Part shown: in pieces, positions 26,229-34,001 of the stretch
Layout: every line of letters begins with the position of its first letter
How positions within the stretch are numbered: position 1 is the stretch's first letter
From: Sphingomonas panni
Lineage (GTDB): Bacteria > Pseudomonadota > Alphaproteobacteria > Sphingomonadales > Sphingomonadaceae
Assembly (NCBI RefSeq): GCF_022664435.1
Contig: NZ_JAKREU010000009.1
Location: forward strand, 85,943 to 149,942
Length of the DNA: 64,000 nucleotides
Direction of reading: 5' to 3'
The notes under the pieces: model-generated
The model's database searches: none
Told to the model about the DNA's origin: nothing
The model's input: only the letters and a program-made list of their open reading frames with translations
Program-made: the position numbers and the translations under genes

Positions 26229-27737
26229 ATGCACGAGGCTGCGCCGGTCAATCCATGGGTCGCCTTCGCCTATCTGGCGGCGGGGGTGTGCTTCATCCTC
26301 GCGCTGCGTGGCCTGTCGTCGCCCGCGACCAGCCGGCGGGGCAACCGGCTGGGCATAGTCGGCATGGGGATCGCGGTGCTGACCACGATCTTCACGCATT
26401 TGCCGCAGCAGGACGTAACTGTATTCGCCCCGGCTGGCGACTATACATACTGGACGCAACTGACGCTGATCGACAGCGTCACCTTCGCCGAAATCCTCGC
26501 CGCCATCGCCATCGGCGCGGTCATCGGCCTGACCACCGCCAAGCGGATCGCGATGACCGCGATGCCGCAACTGGTCGCCGCCTTTCACTCGCTGGTCGGG
26601 CTGGCGGCAGTGCTCGTCGGGATCGCTGCCTATCTCAATCCGGGGGCGTTCGGCATCTCGTCGGTCGTCGTGCCGATGATCGGCGAGGCGTTCAACGTCA
26701 TCAATCCGGTCAGCAAGGTCGAGATGGGCCTCGGCGTTGCGATCGGCGCGATCACCTTTTCCGGCTCGGTCATCGCCTTCCTGAAGCTGAACGGCAGCAT
26801 GTCGGGCAAGCCGATCCTGCTGCCCGGCCGGCACGTCATCAACCTCGCCACGCTGGCTGCGATCCTGCTGCTGGTCGCACAGTTCGCGCATACGCAGGAT
26901 ACGTGGCCGTTCTGGGCGGTGGTCGTGCTGTCGTTCGCGATCGGATTCCTGCTCATCATCCCGATCGGCGGGGCGGACATGCCGGTCGTCGTGTCGATGC
27001 TCAACAGCTACTCTGGCTGGGCGGCAGCGGCGATGGGCTTCACGCTTGGCAATACCGCGATGATCATCACCGGCGCGCTGGTCGGATCGTCGGGCGCGAT
27101 CCTCAGCTACATCATGTGCCGCGCGATGAACCGCAGCTTTATCAGTGTCATCGCCGGCGGCTTCGGTGCGACCGACAGTGGCGGCGGCGATGCGGCGGCG
27201 ATCGATCGCCCGTGGAAGCGCGGCAGCGCCGAGGACGCCGCCTTCCTGATGCAACAGGCCGAACAGGTCATCATCGTCCCCGGATACGGCATGGCGGTGG
27301 CACAGGCGCAACACGCGCTCCGCGAAATGGGCGACAAGCTGAAGGAACATGGCGTCCGCGTGAAATATGCGATCCACCCGGTCGCCGGGCGGATGCCGGG
27401 GCATATGAACGTGCTGCTCGCCGAGGCGAACGTGCCCTATGACGACGTGTTCGAGTTGGAGGACATCAACAGCGAATTCGCACAGACCGACGTCGCCTTC
27501 GTCATCGGTGCCAACGACGTGACCAACCCGGCGGCCAAGACCGACAAGACCTCGCCCATCTATGGCATGCCGGTGCTCGACGTCGAAAAGGCGAAGACCG
27601 TGCTGTTCATCAAGCGGTCGATGGGCGGTGTCGGCTATGCCGGGGTCGATAACGAAGTCTTCTATCGCGACAATACGATGATGCTGCTGGCCGACGCCAA
27701 GAAGATGGTCGAAGAGATCGTCAAGTCGATGGAATAA
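26229..27737 (+). CDS. pntB: NAD(P) transhydrogenase, subunit beta
   Basis: A 502-residue subunit with about nine membrane helices (domain II) and a C-terminal NADP(H)-binding domain III. The domain III loop is VPGYGMAVAQAQHALREMG, followed by FAIHPVAGRMPGHMNV-type sequence and DVAFVIGANDVTNPAA. The order pntAB then pntB with a 5-nt gap is standard. A GTG at 26220 overlapping the pntAB stop codon is an alternative start. Confidence 0.96.
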   Translation: MHEAAPVNPWVAFAYLAAGVCFILALRGLSSPATSRRGNRLGIVGMGIAVLTTIFTHLPQQDVTVFAPAGDYTYWTQLTLIDSVTFAEILAAIAIGAVIGLTTAKRIAMTAMPQLVAAFHSLVGLAAVLVGIAAYLNPGAFGISSVVVPMIGEAFNVINPVSKVEMGLGVAIGAITFSGSVIAFLKLNGSMSGKPILLPGRHVINLATLAAILLLVAQFAHTQDTWPFWAVVVLSFAIGFLLIIPIGGADMPVVVSMLNSYSGWAAAAMGFTLGNTAMIITGALVGSSGAILSYIMCRAMNRSFISVIAGGFGATDSGGGDAAAIDRPWKRGSAEDAAFLMQQAEQVIIVPGYGMAVAQAQHALREMGDKLKEHGVRVKYAIHPVAGRMPGHMNVLLAEANVPYDDVFELEDINSEFAQTDVAFVIGANDVTNPAAKTDKTSPIYGMPVLDVEKAKTVLFIKRSMGGVGYAGVDNEVFYRDNTMMLLADAKKMVEEIVKSME

Positions 27738-27829
27738 GCGGGGCCGGGCACGGCTCCACCATACAGAGGCTCGCCAACGCGGTCCGTTCACCCTATCGGG
27801 TCCGTATACGGTCGCGGCGGGAGGATGGC

Positions 27830-28753
27830 TTGACGGGTTTCGAAGGATTTGGTGGGCCGGCAGTGCGGCGGGCGATCGTCATCGCCGACGATGCGATTGC
27901 GGCGGAGGATGCGGCGGTCGCGGCACGGGCGGCGGGGGTGCAGGTCGGCGACACCATCGGCTTTGCGGCGCTCGCCGAGGCGCTGGACGCCATTCCCCAT
28001 GCCGATCTGCTGCTGGTCGAGGCGGCGGGCATCGCACCGGCTTTGCTCGATAGTGTGCTACCGATGCTGGCGCTCAGGGCGCAGCGCGACCGGGCGCAGA
28101 TCGTCATCAACTTCCCGCTCGACCTGCTCGATCTGGTATCGCTGCATCTGCTGGGCGGACCGGCGACCCTGTTGTGCGATGCCCGGCCGGAAGAACGGGT
28201 CGCCGCCATCGCGCTGAGCGGCGGTATCGGCGGCGGGGTGCAGGCCGCCGAGCGCGATGCCGAACGGCTCCGCCGGCTGAATGCCGAGATCGCCCGCATC
28301 GCCGAAGCGCTGCTGAAGCTCAGTCGCGATGGCCCGGGTGGCGATGGCGTGCGCGACCGTGCCGCGGACTTCGTGGCACCACCGACCGATGACAGCGCGC
28401 CGGTCGAGATTACCGCCGCGACCGTGCGCGGTGCGATCCGCGCGCGGCGGCTGCGCGACCAGTATTTCGCCGACGGGCTGTTCGCCGATCCGGCCTGGGA
28501 CGTGCTGCTCGACCTGTTCGCCGCCCGGCTGGAGGGGCTGACGGTATCGGTGTCGAGCCTGTGCATCGCCGCCGCCGTTCCGCCGACCACCGCGCTGCGC
28601 TGGATCACCGCGATGACCGATGCCGGGCTGTTGATGCGGCGCGAGGATCCCAGCGACCGCCGCCGCGCCTTCGTCACCCTCACCGCGCGGGCGGTGGCGG
28701 GGATGGAGGGCTATGGGCAGGCGGTGGCGAAGGCCGGGTTGGGCTGGGCGTAG
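27830..28753 (+). CDS. Winged-helix (MarR-like) DNA-binding protein with an N-terminal receiver-like domain
   Basis: A 307-residue protein. Residues about 225-300 form a winged helix: LTVSVSSLCIAAAVPPTTAL as helix-turn-helix and MRREDPSDRRRAFVTLT as the wing, as in MarR proteins. The first 120 residues (AIVIADDAIAAEDAAVAARA, then LLLVEAAGIAP) look like a degenerate receiver or Rossmann-like fold, without a clear phospho-acceptor. A GGGAGG site lies 5 nt before the TTG start at 27830; the nearby ATG at 27825 hits a stop at once. The target genes are unknown. Confidence 0.75.
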   Translation: MTGFEGFGGPAVRRAIVIADDAIAAEDAAVAARAAGVQVGDTIGFAALAEALDAIPHADLLLVEAAGIAPALLDSVLPMLALRAQRDRAQIVINFPLDLLDLVSLHLLGGPATLLCDARPEERVAAIALSGGIGGGVQAAERDAERLRRLNAEIARIAEALLKLSRDGPGGDGVRDRAADFVAPPTDDSAPVEITAATVRGAIRARRLRDQYFADGLFADPAWDVLLDLFAARLEGLTVSVSSLCIAAAVPPTTALRWITAMTDAGLLMRREDPSDRRRAFVTLTARAVAGMEGYGQAVAKAGLGWA

Positions 28754-29019
28754 GGCAGCGGGCGTGCGCGGCGGGACTGTTGGGGGGTTGGTAGTAAAGC
28801 CCGGCCCGATCTGTCCCCCGCCGCCTGTGTCGTCCTGGCGAAGGCTGGGGACTACCCGTTTGTTGGCGCGTCGTGGGTCGTGAGCGAGAATCCGGCGGAC
28901 ATCGCGCCCGCCCACGCCGTCAGTCGTGGCGAAGCCACGCCTCATGGCGCGGGCTTCGACCCGCTGGCCGCACTTGCGCATGGGGAGTGCTGCTGGGCAG
29001 CACGTCCTGCGCTGCGTGG

Positions 29020-29095
29020 TGGTGGGCGCTGACGGGCTCGAACCGCCGACCCTCTCGGTGTAAACGAGATGCTCTACCAACTGAGCTAAGCGCCC
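29020..29095 (-). tRNA. tRNA-Val (anticodon UAC), CCA encoded
   Basis: On the minus strand the acceptor arms GGGCGCT and AGCGCCC pair over 7 bp. The D stem is GCTC/GAGC. The anticodon arm is TCTCG-TTTACAC-CGAGA, giving anticodon TAC. The T arm is GGCGG-TTCGAGC-CCGTC. Discriminator A is followed by an encoded CCA (29022-29020). No partial copy of its 3' end was seen nearby, so no integrated element at this tRNA is supported. Confidence 0.97.
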
Positions 29096-29452
29096 CTTAC
29101 CGGGAGAGGTGCGGAATACCGTGGTTTTCGAGACATGCAAGCGGGATTCCAGCGGAGACCAGAAGAATGCAGTAGAAACGCGAGGACCACGAAAGAAGAT
29201 GCAACACCCCGTTACTCTTGCTAGTGGAATGTAACGTGACGTTGCATGGCGATCGGGTCAGACAGCAAAGATATGGCGCCCCAGCCCGCTGACAGACCCC
29301 AAAGGATACACGATGCTCGTCGTGATCGGATTCAAGTTATGGCAGTTCGAGGTAAAACTCCTCGAAATTACGATCTGCCAAACATGAACCCCCTATCCCG
29401 GTCTGACCGCCGGGGCGGGGGTAGGGTCGAAGTTTCCGCAGTAGGATACAGG
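29096..29452. other. Gene-free region between tRNA-Val and the XRE regulator
   Basis: This 357-nt stretch is less GC-rich than its surroundings and contains no supportable gene; a frame open from 29246 lacks coding character until 29453. It holds a long interrupted inverted repeat (29199-29247) described separately, and presumably the tRNA and regulator promoters. Confidence 0.6.
29199..29247. promoter_or_regulatory. Nested inverted repeat upstream of the XRE gene
   Basis: Outer arms ATGCAAC and GTTGCAT and inner arms GTTAC and GTAAC are perfectly paired, each separated from its partner arm by 5 nt; the centre is 15 nt. The layout, two nested dyads, suits cooperative binding of a small helix-turn-helix dimer such as the XRE protein 206 nt downstream, or a hairpin in RNA. 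Confidence 0.5.
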
Positions 29453-29650
29453 ATGCAAGCCGACGATCTTCGCGACCTGCGCAAGGGGCTGGGAATGAGC
29501 CAGCAGGAACTGGCCGACAAAATAGGAATGAGCCGCAAAGCCATCAGCGAAATGGAACGCGCCGCCGCCCCAATCGAACGACGCACCGAACTGGCGGTTC
29601 GCTACGTGGCGCTGTTACACGAATTGGGTCGATCGCTTTCCGTTTCCTGA
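29453..29650 (+). CDS. Small XRE/Cro-family helix-turn-helix protein
   Basis: This 65-residue protein is a single helix-turn-helix domain: LRDLRKGLGMSQQELADKIG followed by the recognition helix SRKAISEMER. AGGA lies 7 nt before the ATG at 29453. It has no sensor domain, and no partner toxin gene is adjacent on either side, so it is not an evident antitoxin. It may act on the dyad at 29199-29247. Confidence 0.85.
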   Translation: MQADDLRDLRKGLGMSQQELADKIGMSRKAISEMERAAAPIERRTELAVRYVALLHELGRSLSVS

Positions 29651-29858
29651 TCCGGGACCGCCGCTGCATTCAAGACCCTGTTCACCATTCGCCGACCGGC
29701 CAAAGACGGGTCAAGGGCAATGGGGAAGCGTAATGGCGATTTCGAAGATGATGGCGGTGCCGCCGGCCGTGACGGATGCGGCGCCGGTGCAGGCGGCCGC
29801 GATCTGAACCGATCCGTCGACCAGCGGGTGGCGCAGCGCGCGTCACCCGTCGTGATTT

Positions 29859-31490
29859 TTACTTCTCTTCCTTCCACACGTCGACGCCGGCCGCCTTCGG
29901 CTCCCCGATTTCGGCTTGTCCGGCCAGGCTGTGGTCGGTGTCGTCAGCCAGCGTGTCGAGGTGCATCCACCGCTTCACGATCGGGGAGAGCAGCAGCACG
30001 ACCATGCCGATGCCGATCGTCCACCACCCGATGCTGTTATAGACCGACAGCGTGCCTTCCTTGGTCATTTCGCCGTCATGGCCGCCGGTCGCCTCACCGA
30101 TCTTGCCCGCGACGAAATTGCCGACCGCCGTCATGTAGAACCATGCGCCCATGATGAGCGAAGCCAGGTGTTTCGGCGCCAGCCGGTTCATCGCCGACAG
30201 GCCGACGGGCGACAGGCACAGCTCGCCGGTCGTCTGGAAGAAATAGATCAGGAAGACGAACAGCACCGGCGTCGCGATTTCCGGGCCGACGCTGTTGGCA
30301 CCCCATACGAACACCAGGAACGAGAAGCCGACCTGCAGCAGCGCCAGCGCGAACTTGGCCGGAGCCGAGGGTTCCAGCCCGCGCTTGCCCAGTGCCACCC
30401 ACAAGGCGGCGAACACCGGCCCCATCAGCACGATGTAGATCGGGTTGATCGACTGGAACAGCGACGCCTCGAACCCCTGCCGATCGACGAAACGGTCGGT
30501 GTAGAGGTTCAGCGATCCGCCGGCCTGTTCGAACAGGCCCCAGAAGATCGGGTTCAGCGCGATCAGGAACAGGATGGCGAACATCCGTTCGCGCGGTTCC
30601 TTGGGCAGCTTGAACGATTCGTACAGGACATAGCCGAGCAGCGCGACGCCGGACACGATCAGCAGGTTCTGGATGACGGACTGATACTGGATCAATGCCC
30701 AGATGACGGCGATCGACGCCAGCCCCAGGCCGTAGAGCAGCCATTCGGTCCGGGCCGCCAGCGGCCGGGGCGCTTCGCCCTGACCCTTCAGCAACGGCTT
30801 GCCGAGCATGAACACGACCAGGCCGAGCAACATGCCGAGGCCCGCCGCACCGAAGCCATAGGACCAGCCATAGGTTTCGCCGAGATAGCCCGCGAGGATG
30901 GTTCCGATCGCCGCGCCGACGTTGATGCCGACATAGAAGATCGTGTACGCGCCGTCCCGGCGGATATCGGTACGGCCGTACAACTGCCCGACGATGACCG
31001 AGATGTTGGCCTTCAGGAATCCCGAGCCGACGATGATGCACGCCAGCGCCGCCCAGAAGATGTTGATCGCCGGATCGGCCTGTTTGAGCAGGGGATCGGT
31101 AACGCCGGTCTGTCCCTCGAACGCCATCAGGATATGGCCGGCGGTCAATACCAGCGCACCGAACAGCACCGCCTTGCGCTGTCCCAGGTATCGGTCGGCA
31201 AGGTAACCGCCCAGCACCGGCATGATATAGACCAGCGAGGTATAGGCCCCGTAGATCAGGTTGGCCTGTCCGTCACCGAACAGCCAGTGCTTCGTCAGGT
31301 AGAAGATCAGCAGTGCGCGCATCCCGTAATAGGAAAAGCGCTCCCACATCTCGGCGAAGAACAGGACGTACAGCCCCTTGGGATGGCCGGCGAATTCTTC
31401 GCCCTTGCTGGCGGCGGCGACGCCGCCCAGCACGAGCAGCAGGATCAGGAACCCTGCTGCGATGGATGGAATGATGGGTAGGCCGAACAA
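29859..31490 (-). CDS. POT family proton-dependent oligopeptide transporter (PTR2/DtpA type)
   Basis: A 543-residue inner-membrane transporter. Family signatures are EMWERFSYYGMRALL at the first conserved helix, VLGGYLADRYLGQRKA, and FYVGINVGAAIGTILAGYLG (the PTR2 signature). About 14 membrane helices are visible. The start is uncertain: TTG at 31490 follows GGGGGA by about 8 nt and adds one extra hydrophobic segment before the usual family start; a GTG within LLVLGG is an alternative. It imports di- and tripeptides by proton symport in characterised relatives. Confidence 0.92.
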   Translation of the reverse strand: MFGLPIIPSIAAGFLILLLVLGGVAAASKGEEFAGHPKGLYVLFFAEMWERFSYYGMRALLIFYLTKHWLFGDGQANLIYGAYTSLVYIMPVLGGYLADRYLGQRKAVLFGALVLTAGHILMAFEGQTGVTDPLLKQADPAINIFWAALACIIVGSGFLKANISVIVGQLYGRTDIRRDGAYTIFYVGINVGAAIGTILAGYLGETYGWSYGFGAAGLGMLLGLVVFMLGKPLLKGQGEAPRPLAARTEWLLYGLGLASIAVIWALIQYQSVIQNLLIVSGVALLGYVLYESFKLPKEPRERMFAILFLIALNPIFWGLFEQAGGSLNLYTDRFVDRQGFEASLFQSINPIYIVLMGPVFAALWVALGKRGLEPSAPAKFALALLQVGFSFLVFVWGANSVGPEIATPVLFVFLIYFFQTTGELCLSPVGLSAMNRLAPKHLASLIMGAWFYMTAVGNFVAGKIGEATGGHDGEMTKEGTLSVYNSIGWWTIGIGMVVLLLSPIVKRWMHLDTLADDTDHSLAGQAEIGEPKAAGVDVWKEEK

Positions 31491-31587
31491 GGATGCATCC
31501 CCCGCAAAAAACTGGCGCGTCCATCGCCTCTTGCGGGCGGAACACGCGGATCGACCGAGCCTAACGGCGAAAATCGCGATGCCAAGA

Positions 31588-31616
31588 CAGATTGTTGCGC
31601 CGGGGCAGATTGTTGC
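31588..31616. promoter_or_regulatory. Direct repeat in the divergent promoter region of the peptide transporter and nitroreductase
   Basis: CAGATTGTTGC occurs twice, at 31588-31598 and 31606-31616, 18 nt apart in the same orientation. Repeats of this size between divergent genes often bind a regulator. It could also be a short chance duplication. Confidence 0.4.
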
Positions 31617-31666
31617 AAATGTCACGATGCTTGGCGTGGGTGGCTGCTGCGGCTACATCGCCTGCC

Positions 31667-32245
31667 ATGACCTTCAACGACCGCTCCTCGCTGACCGGCT
31701 ATTTCCAGACCCGCCGTTCGGGCAAGCCGCGCGACATGGTCGCGCCGGGGCCGAACGACGCCGAGATCGACGCGATGATCGCCATCGCCGCGCGCACGCC
31801 CGACCATGGCAAGCTCGCCCCCTGGCGTTTCGTCGTGATCCCGGCCGACAGGCGCGCGGCGTTCGCTGCATTGCTGCGACAGGCGCAGCTGGCGGAAAAT
31901 CCCCAGGCGACCGAGGCGCAGCTGGAGGCGTCGGACCGTTTCGCGAACGAAGGCGAGGCGCTGGTCGTCATACTGTCCGCGCCGGTCGACAGCCATATCC
32001 CGCGCTGGGAACAGGAATTGTCGGCGGGTGCGGCGACGATGAACCTGCTCCATGCCGCGCACGCCATGGGCTATGTCGCCAGCTGGCTGACCGGCTGGGC
32101 CGCATATAGCGATAAGGTGCGCGACGCGTTCGGTGGGCCTGACGACCGTATCGCCGGCTTCGTCTTCATCGGCTCGCCGGGCCGTCCGCTCGACGAACGG
32201 CCGCGTCCTGATGCGGCGCGGGTCCTGCGCCGCTGGGAAGGGTAA
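31667..32245 (+). CDS. Nitroreductase family flavoprotein
   Basis: A 192-residue FMN-dependent oxidoreductase of the small nitroreductase group. It opens LTGYFQTRRSGKPRDMV with the FMN-phosphate-binding arginines, contains ARTPDHGKLAPWRF, and near the C-terminus IAGFVFIGSPGRPLDERPRP, as in the YdjA subgroup. The ATG at 31667 fits the family start; an upstream in-frame ATG at 31592 would add a non-conserved 25 residues. The physiological substrate is unknown. Confidence 0.9.
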   Translation: MTFNDRSSLTGYFQTRRSGKPRDMVAPGPNDAEIDAMIAIAARTPDHGKLAPWRFVVIPADRRAAFAALLRQAQLAENPQATEAQLEASDRFANEGEALVVILSAPVDSHIPRWEQELSAGAATMNLLHAAHAMGYVASWLTGWAAYSDKVRDAFGGPDDRIAGFVFIGSPGRPLDERPRPDAARVLRRWEG

Positions 32246-32297
32246 GCGGGCAGGGCGGCCCGAGCAGGTTCTGCACGGTTCCGAACCCTATCCGTGA

Positions 32298-32325
32298 TGG
32301 ACATTTTCGCCGCTTGCTGTATTAA
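32298..32325 (+). promoter_or_regulatory. Candidate promoter of the GntR gene, likely giving a leaderless transcript
   Basis: A -35 box TGGACA (32298-32303) and a -10 box TATTAA (32320-32325) are 16 nt apart. A start 7 nt after the -10 box would be base 32332, which is the A of the gene's ATG. No ribosome binding site is present in front of that ATG, in keeping with a leaderless mRNA. Confidence 0.5.
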
Positions 32326-32331
32326 GTCAGC

Positions 32332-32691
32332 ATGACAGCGATCGATCACGAAGACACGCCCGTATATCTTCGCCTGCGCGCGCTGATCGCGGCCGCCATC
32401 CTGCGCGGGGAATATCGTGCCGGGGACCAGTTGCCATCGGTCCGGGCCTTTGCCGCCGAACATGGCGCGAACCCGCTGACCGTGGCCAAGGCGTATCAGA
32501 CATTTCAGGACGATGGCTATGTCGAGGTGCGGCGCGGCGTTGGCATGTTCGTGCTGCCCGGCGCGGTCGAGCGGTTGCGCATGGCCGAGCGCGATCGGTT
32601 CCTGACCGGCTACTGGCCGCGGATTCGCGCGCATATCGACCTGCTGGGCCTTGACGCGCACGCGCTGTTGGACGAACGCGCGCCGGCCTGA
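32332..32691 (+). CDS. GntR family regulator, YtrA-type
   Basis: A 119-residue regulator: an N-terminal GntR winged helix (PVYLRLRALIAAAILRGEYR, then GDQLPSVRAFAAEHGANPLT and VAKAYQTFQDDGYVEVRRGV) and a short helical tail of about 45 residues. The short tail identifies the YtrA subgroup, whose members usually repress a nearby ABC transporter operon. No transporter is adjacent here, so the target is unknown. No ribosome binding site precedes the ATG. Confidence 0.87.
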   Translation: MTAIDHEDTPVYLRLRALIAAAILRGEYRAGDQLPSVRAFAAEHGANPLTVAKAYQTFQDDGYVEVRRGVGMFVLPGAVERLRMAERDRFLTGYWPRIRAHIDLLGLDAHALLDERAPA

Positions 32692-32835
32692 CCCGGAAGT
32701 GCGGCGGACCGGGGGCGGGCATCGTCCGATGCCGCTTGCAGTCTGGAACCTTTCGTGTCCTCGTCGGTCCTTGGTACCCTTTGTAACGGAACTGTGACGC
32801 GGTGGTGGCGTTCCCTTTTCAACAGGGAGACTGCC

Positions 32836-33033
32836 GTGGAACGAACCGTATCGATGCCGACCCGCGTTCCAATATACGCACTGCATGGCCGCAACAACTG
32901 CCCCAGCTGCGGCGCGTCGCAATGGTTCGTCGGGCGCATCATCGCCGAATGTGCATGCTGCGGCGATACCTTGCCGATCAACCACGCTGTCCGCCCGACC
33001 CAGCTGACCGCACTGCGCAACATCGCAGCGTAG
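32836..33033 (+). CDS. Small zinc-ribbon protein
   Basis: This 65-residue protein has two CxxC knuckles, CPSC (near residue 22) and CACC (near residue 40), 16-18 residues apart, forming a probable zinc ribbon. The GTG at 32836 has GGGAG 8 nt upstream; an ATG at 32854 is an alternative start. It is preceded by a 144-nt gap with no evident gene. Function unknown; a short nucleic-acid or protein-binding ribbon is the likely type. Confidence 0.7.
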   Translation: MERTVSMPTRVPIYALHGRNNCPSCGASQWFVGRIIAECACCGDTLPINHAVRPTQLTALRNIAA

Positions 33034-33151
33034 GTTTTCCCGGGTAAGTCGTCGCCCCAACAGAGGCTGGGCATCCCGCAGCTGGGCGCGCGCGCTTACT
33101 GAAAGATCCCGGCGTCGGCTGGGATGACGCTTGCGAGAAATCGAGCCAGGC

Positions 33152-33988
33152 TTACTCCCCCTTCATCTCCATCGCCCGCGCGTACAGTTCGCGCCGATCC
33201 ATCCCCAGCGCCTTCGCCACTTCGCCCGCCGCCTTCGACGCGGGCAGCCGGGTCAGCGCCTCCCGCAAGGCCGTGTCGGCATCGTCCTGCGTCGCCGGCG
33301 GCGGTGTACCGGGCGGGGCAACGACGATCACGATCTCGCCCCTGGGCGGCGCATCGGCATAGCGTTGCGCCAGCACCGACAGCGTGCCGGTCACGCATTC
33401 CTCGAACCGCTTGGTGATTTCGCGCGCGACGCCGCATTCGCGTTCGCCCAGCCGTTCGGCCAGTGCGGCGAGGGTGGCGGACAAACGCTGCCCGCTTTCG
33501 TAGAAGACCAGCGTCGCGCGCACGCCCGCAATCTCGGTGATCGCGTCGGCACGGGCATGGGCCTTAGACGGCAGGAAGCCGGCGAACAGGAACCGGTCGG
33601 TCGGCAGGCCCGCCAGCGTCAGCGCCGCGATCGCCGCGCAGGGGCCGGGAATGGTGACGACGGCATGGCCCGCCGCGCGCGCATCGCGCACCAGCTTGTA
33701 CCCCGGATCGGAAATCAGCGGCGTGCCGGCATCCGACACCAACGCCACCGCCTCGCTGCCCATGCGCGCGATCAGGCCGGGGCGCATCCCTTCGGCATTA
33801 TGGTCGTGATACGGAATCATCGGCCGCTTGACCCCGATATGGCGCAACAGCCCGGCAGTCACTCGGCTGTCCTCCACCGCGATCACGTCCGCCCGCGATA
33901 AAATATCGGCGGCACGGATAGTTAGGTCACCGAGATTGCCGATGGGGGTCGCGACGATGTAGAGGCCGGGGGCAAGTTTTTCGGTCAT
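33152..33988 (-). CDS. rsmI: 16S rRNA (cytidine-1402 2'-O) methyltransferase
   Basis: RsmI methylates the ribose of C1402 in the decoding centre. The 278-residue tetrapyrrole-methylase-fold protein has GLYIVATPIGNLGDLTIRA, the SAM-binding VSDAGTPLISDPGYKLV and the segment VVTIPGPCAAIAALTLAGLP. The ATG at 33988 was chosen from family similarity; an ATG at 34003 overlaps the divergent neighbour's start codon. Neither has a good ribosome binding site, so translation initiation may be weak or leaderless. Confidence 0.94.
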   Translation of the reverse strand: MTEKLAPGLYIVATPIGNLGDLTIRAADILSRADVIAVEDSRVTAGLLRHIGVKRPMIPYHDHNAEGMRPGLIARMGSEAVALVSDAGTPLISDPGYKLVRDARAAGHAVVTIPGPCAAIAALTLAGLPTDRFLFAGFLPSKAHARADAITEIAGVRATLVFYESGQRLSATLAALAERLGERECGVAREITKRFEECVTGTLSVLAQRYADAPPRGEIVIVVAPPGTPPPATQDDADTALREALTRLPASKAAGEVAKALGMDRRELYARAMEMKGE

Positions 33989-34001
33989 CAGGGGTAGGTC
34001 C

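Noticed and set aside
25998..27791. 597-codon frame opposite pntB
   Set aside because: Histidine- and arginine-rich shadow of a membrane protein gene.
29020..29650. Possible integrated island at tRNA-Val
   Set aside because: No integrase gene and no duplicated tRNA end were found; only a small XRE gene and lower GC.
29720..30154. 144-codon frame after the XRE gene
   Set aside because: It overlaps the 3' end of the peptide transporter on the other strand, is arginine-rich and lacks a convincing start.
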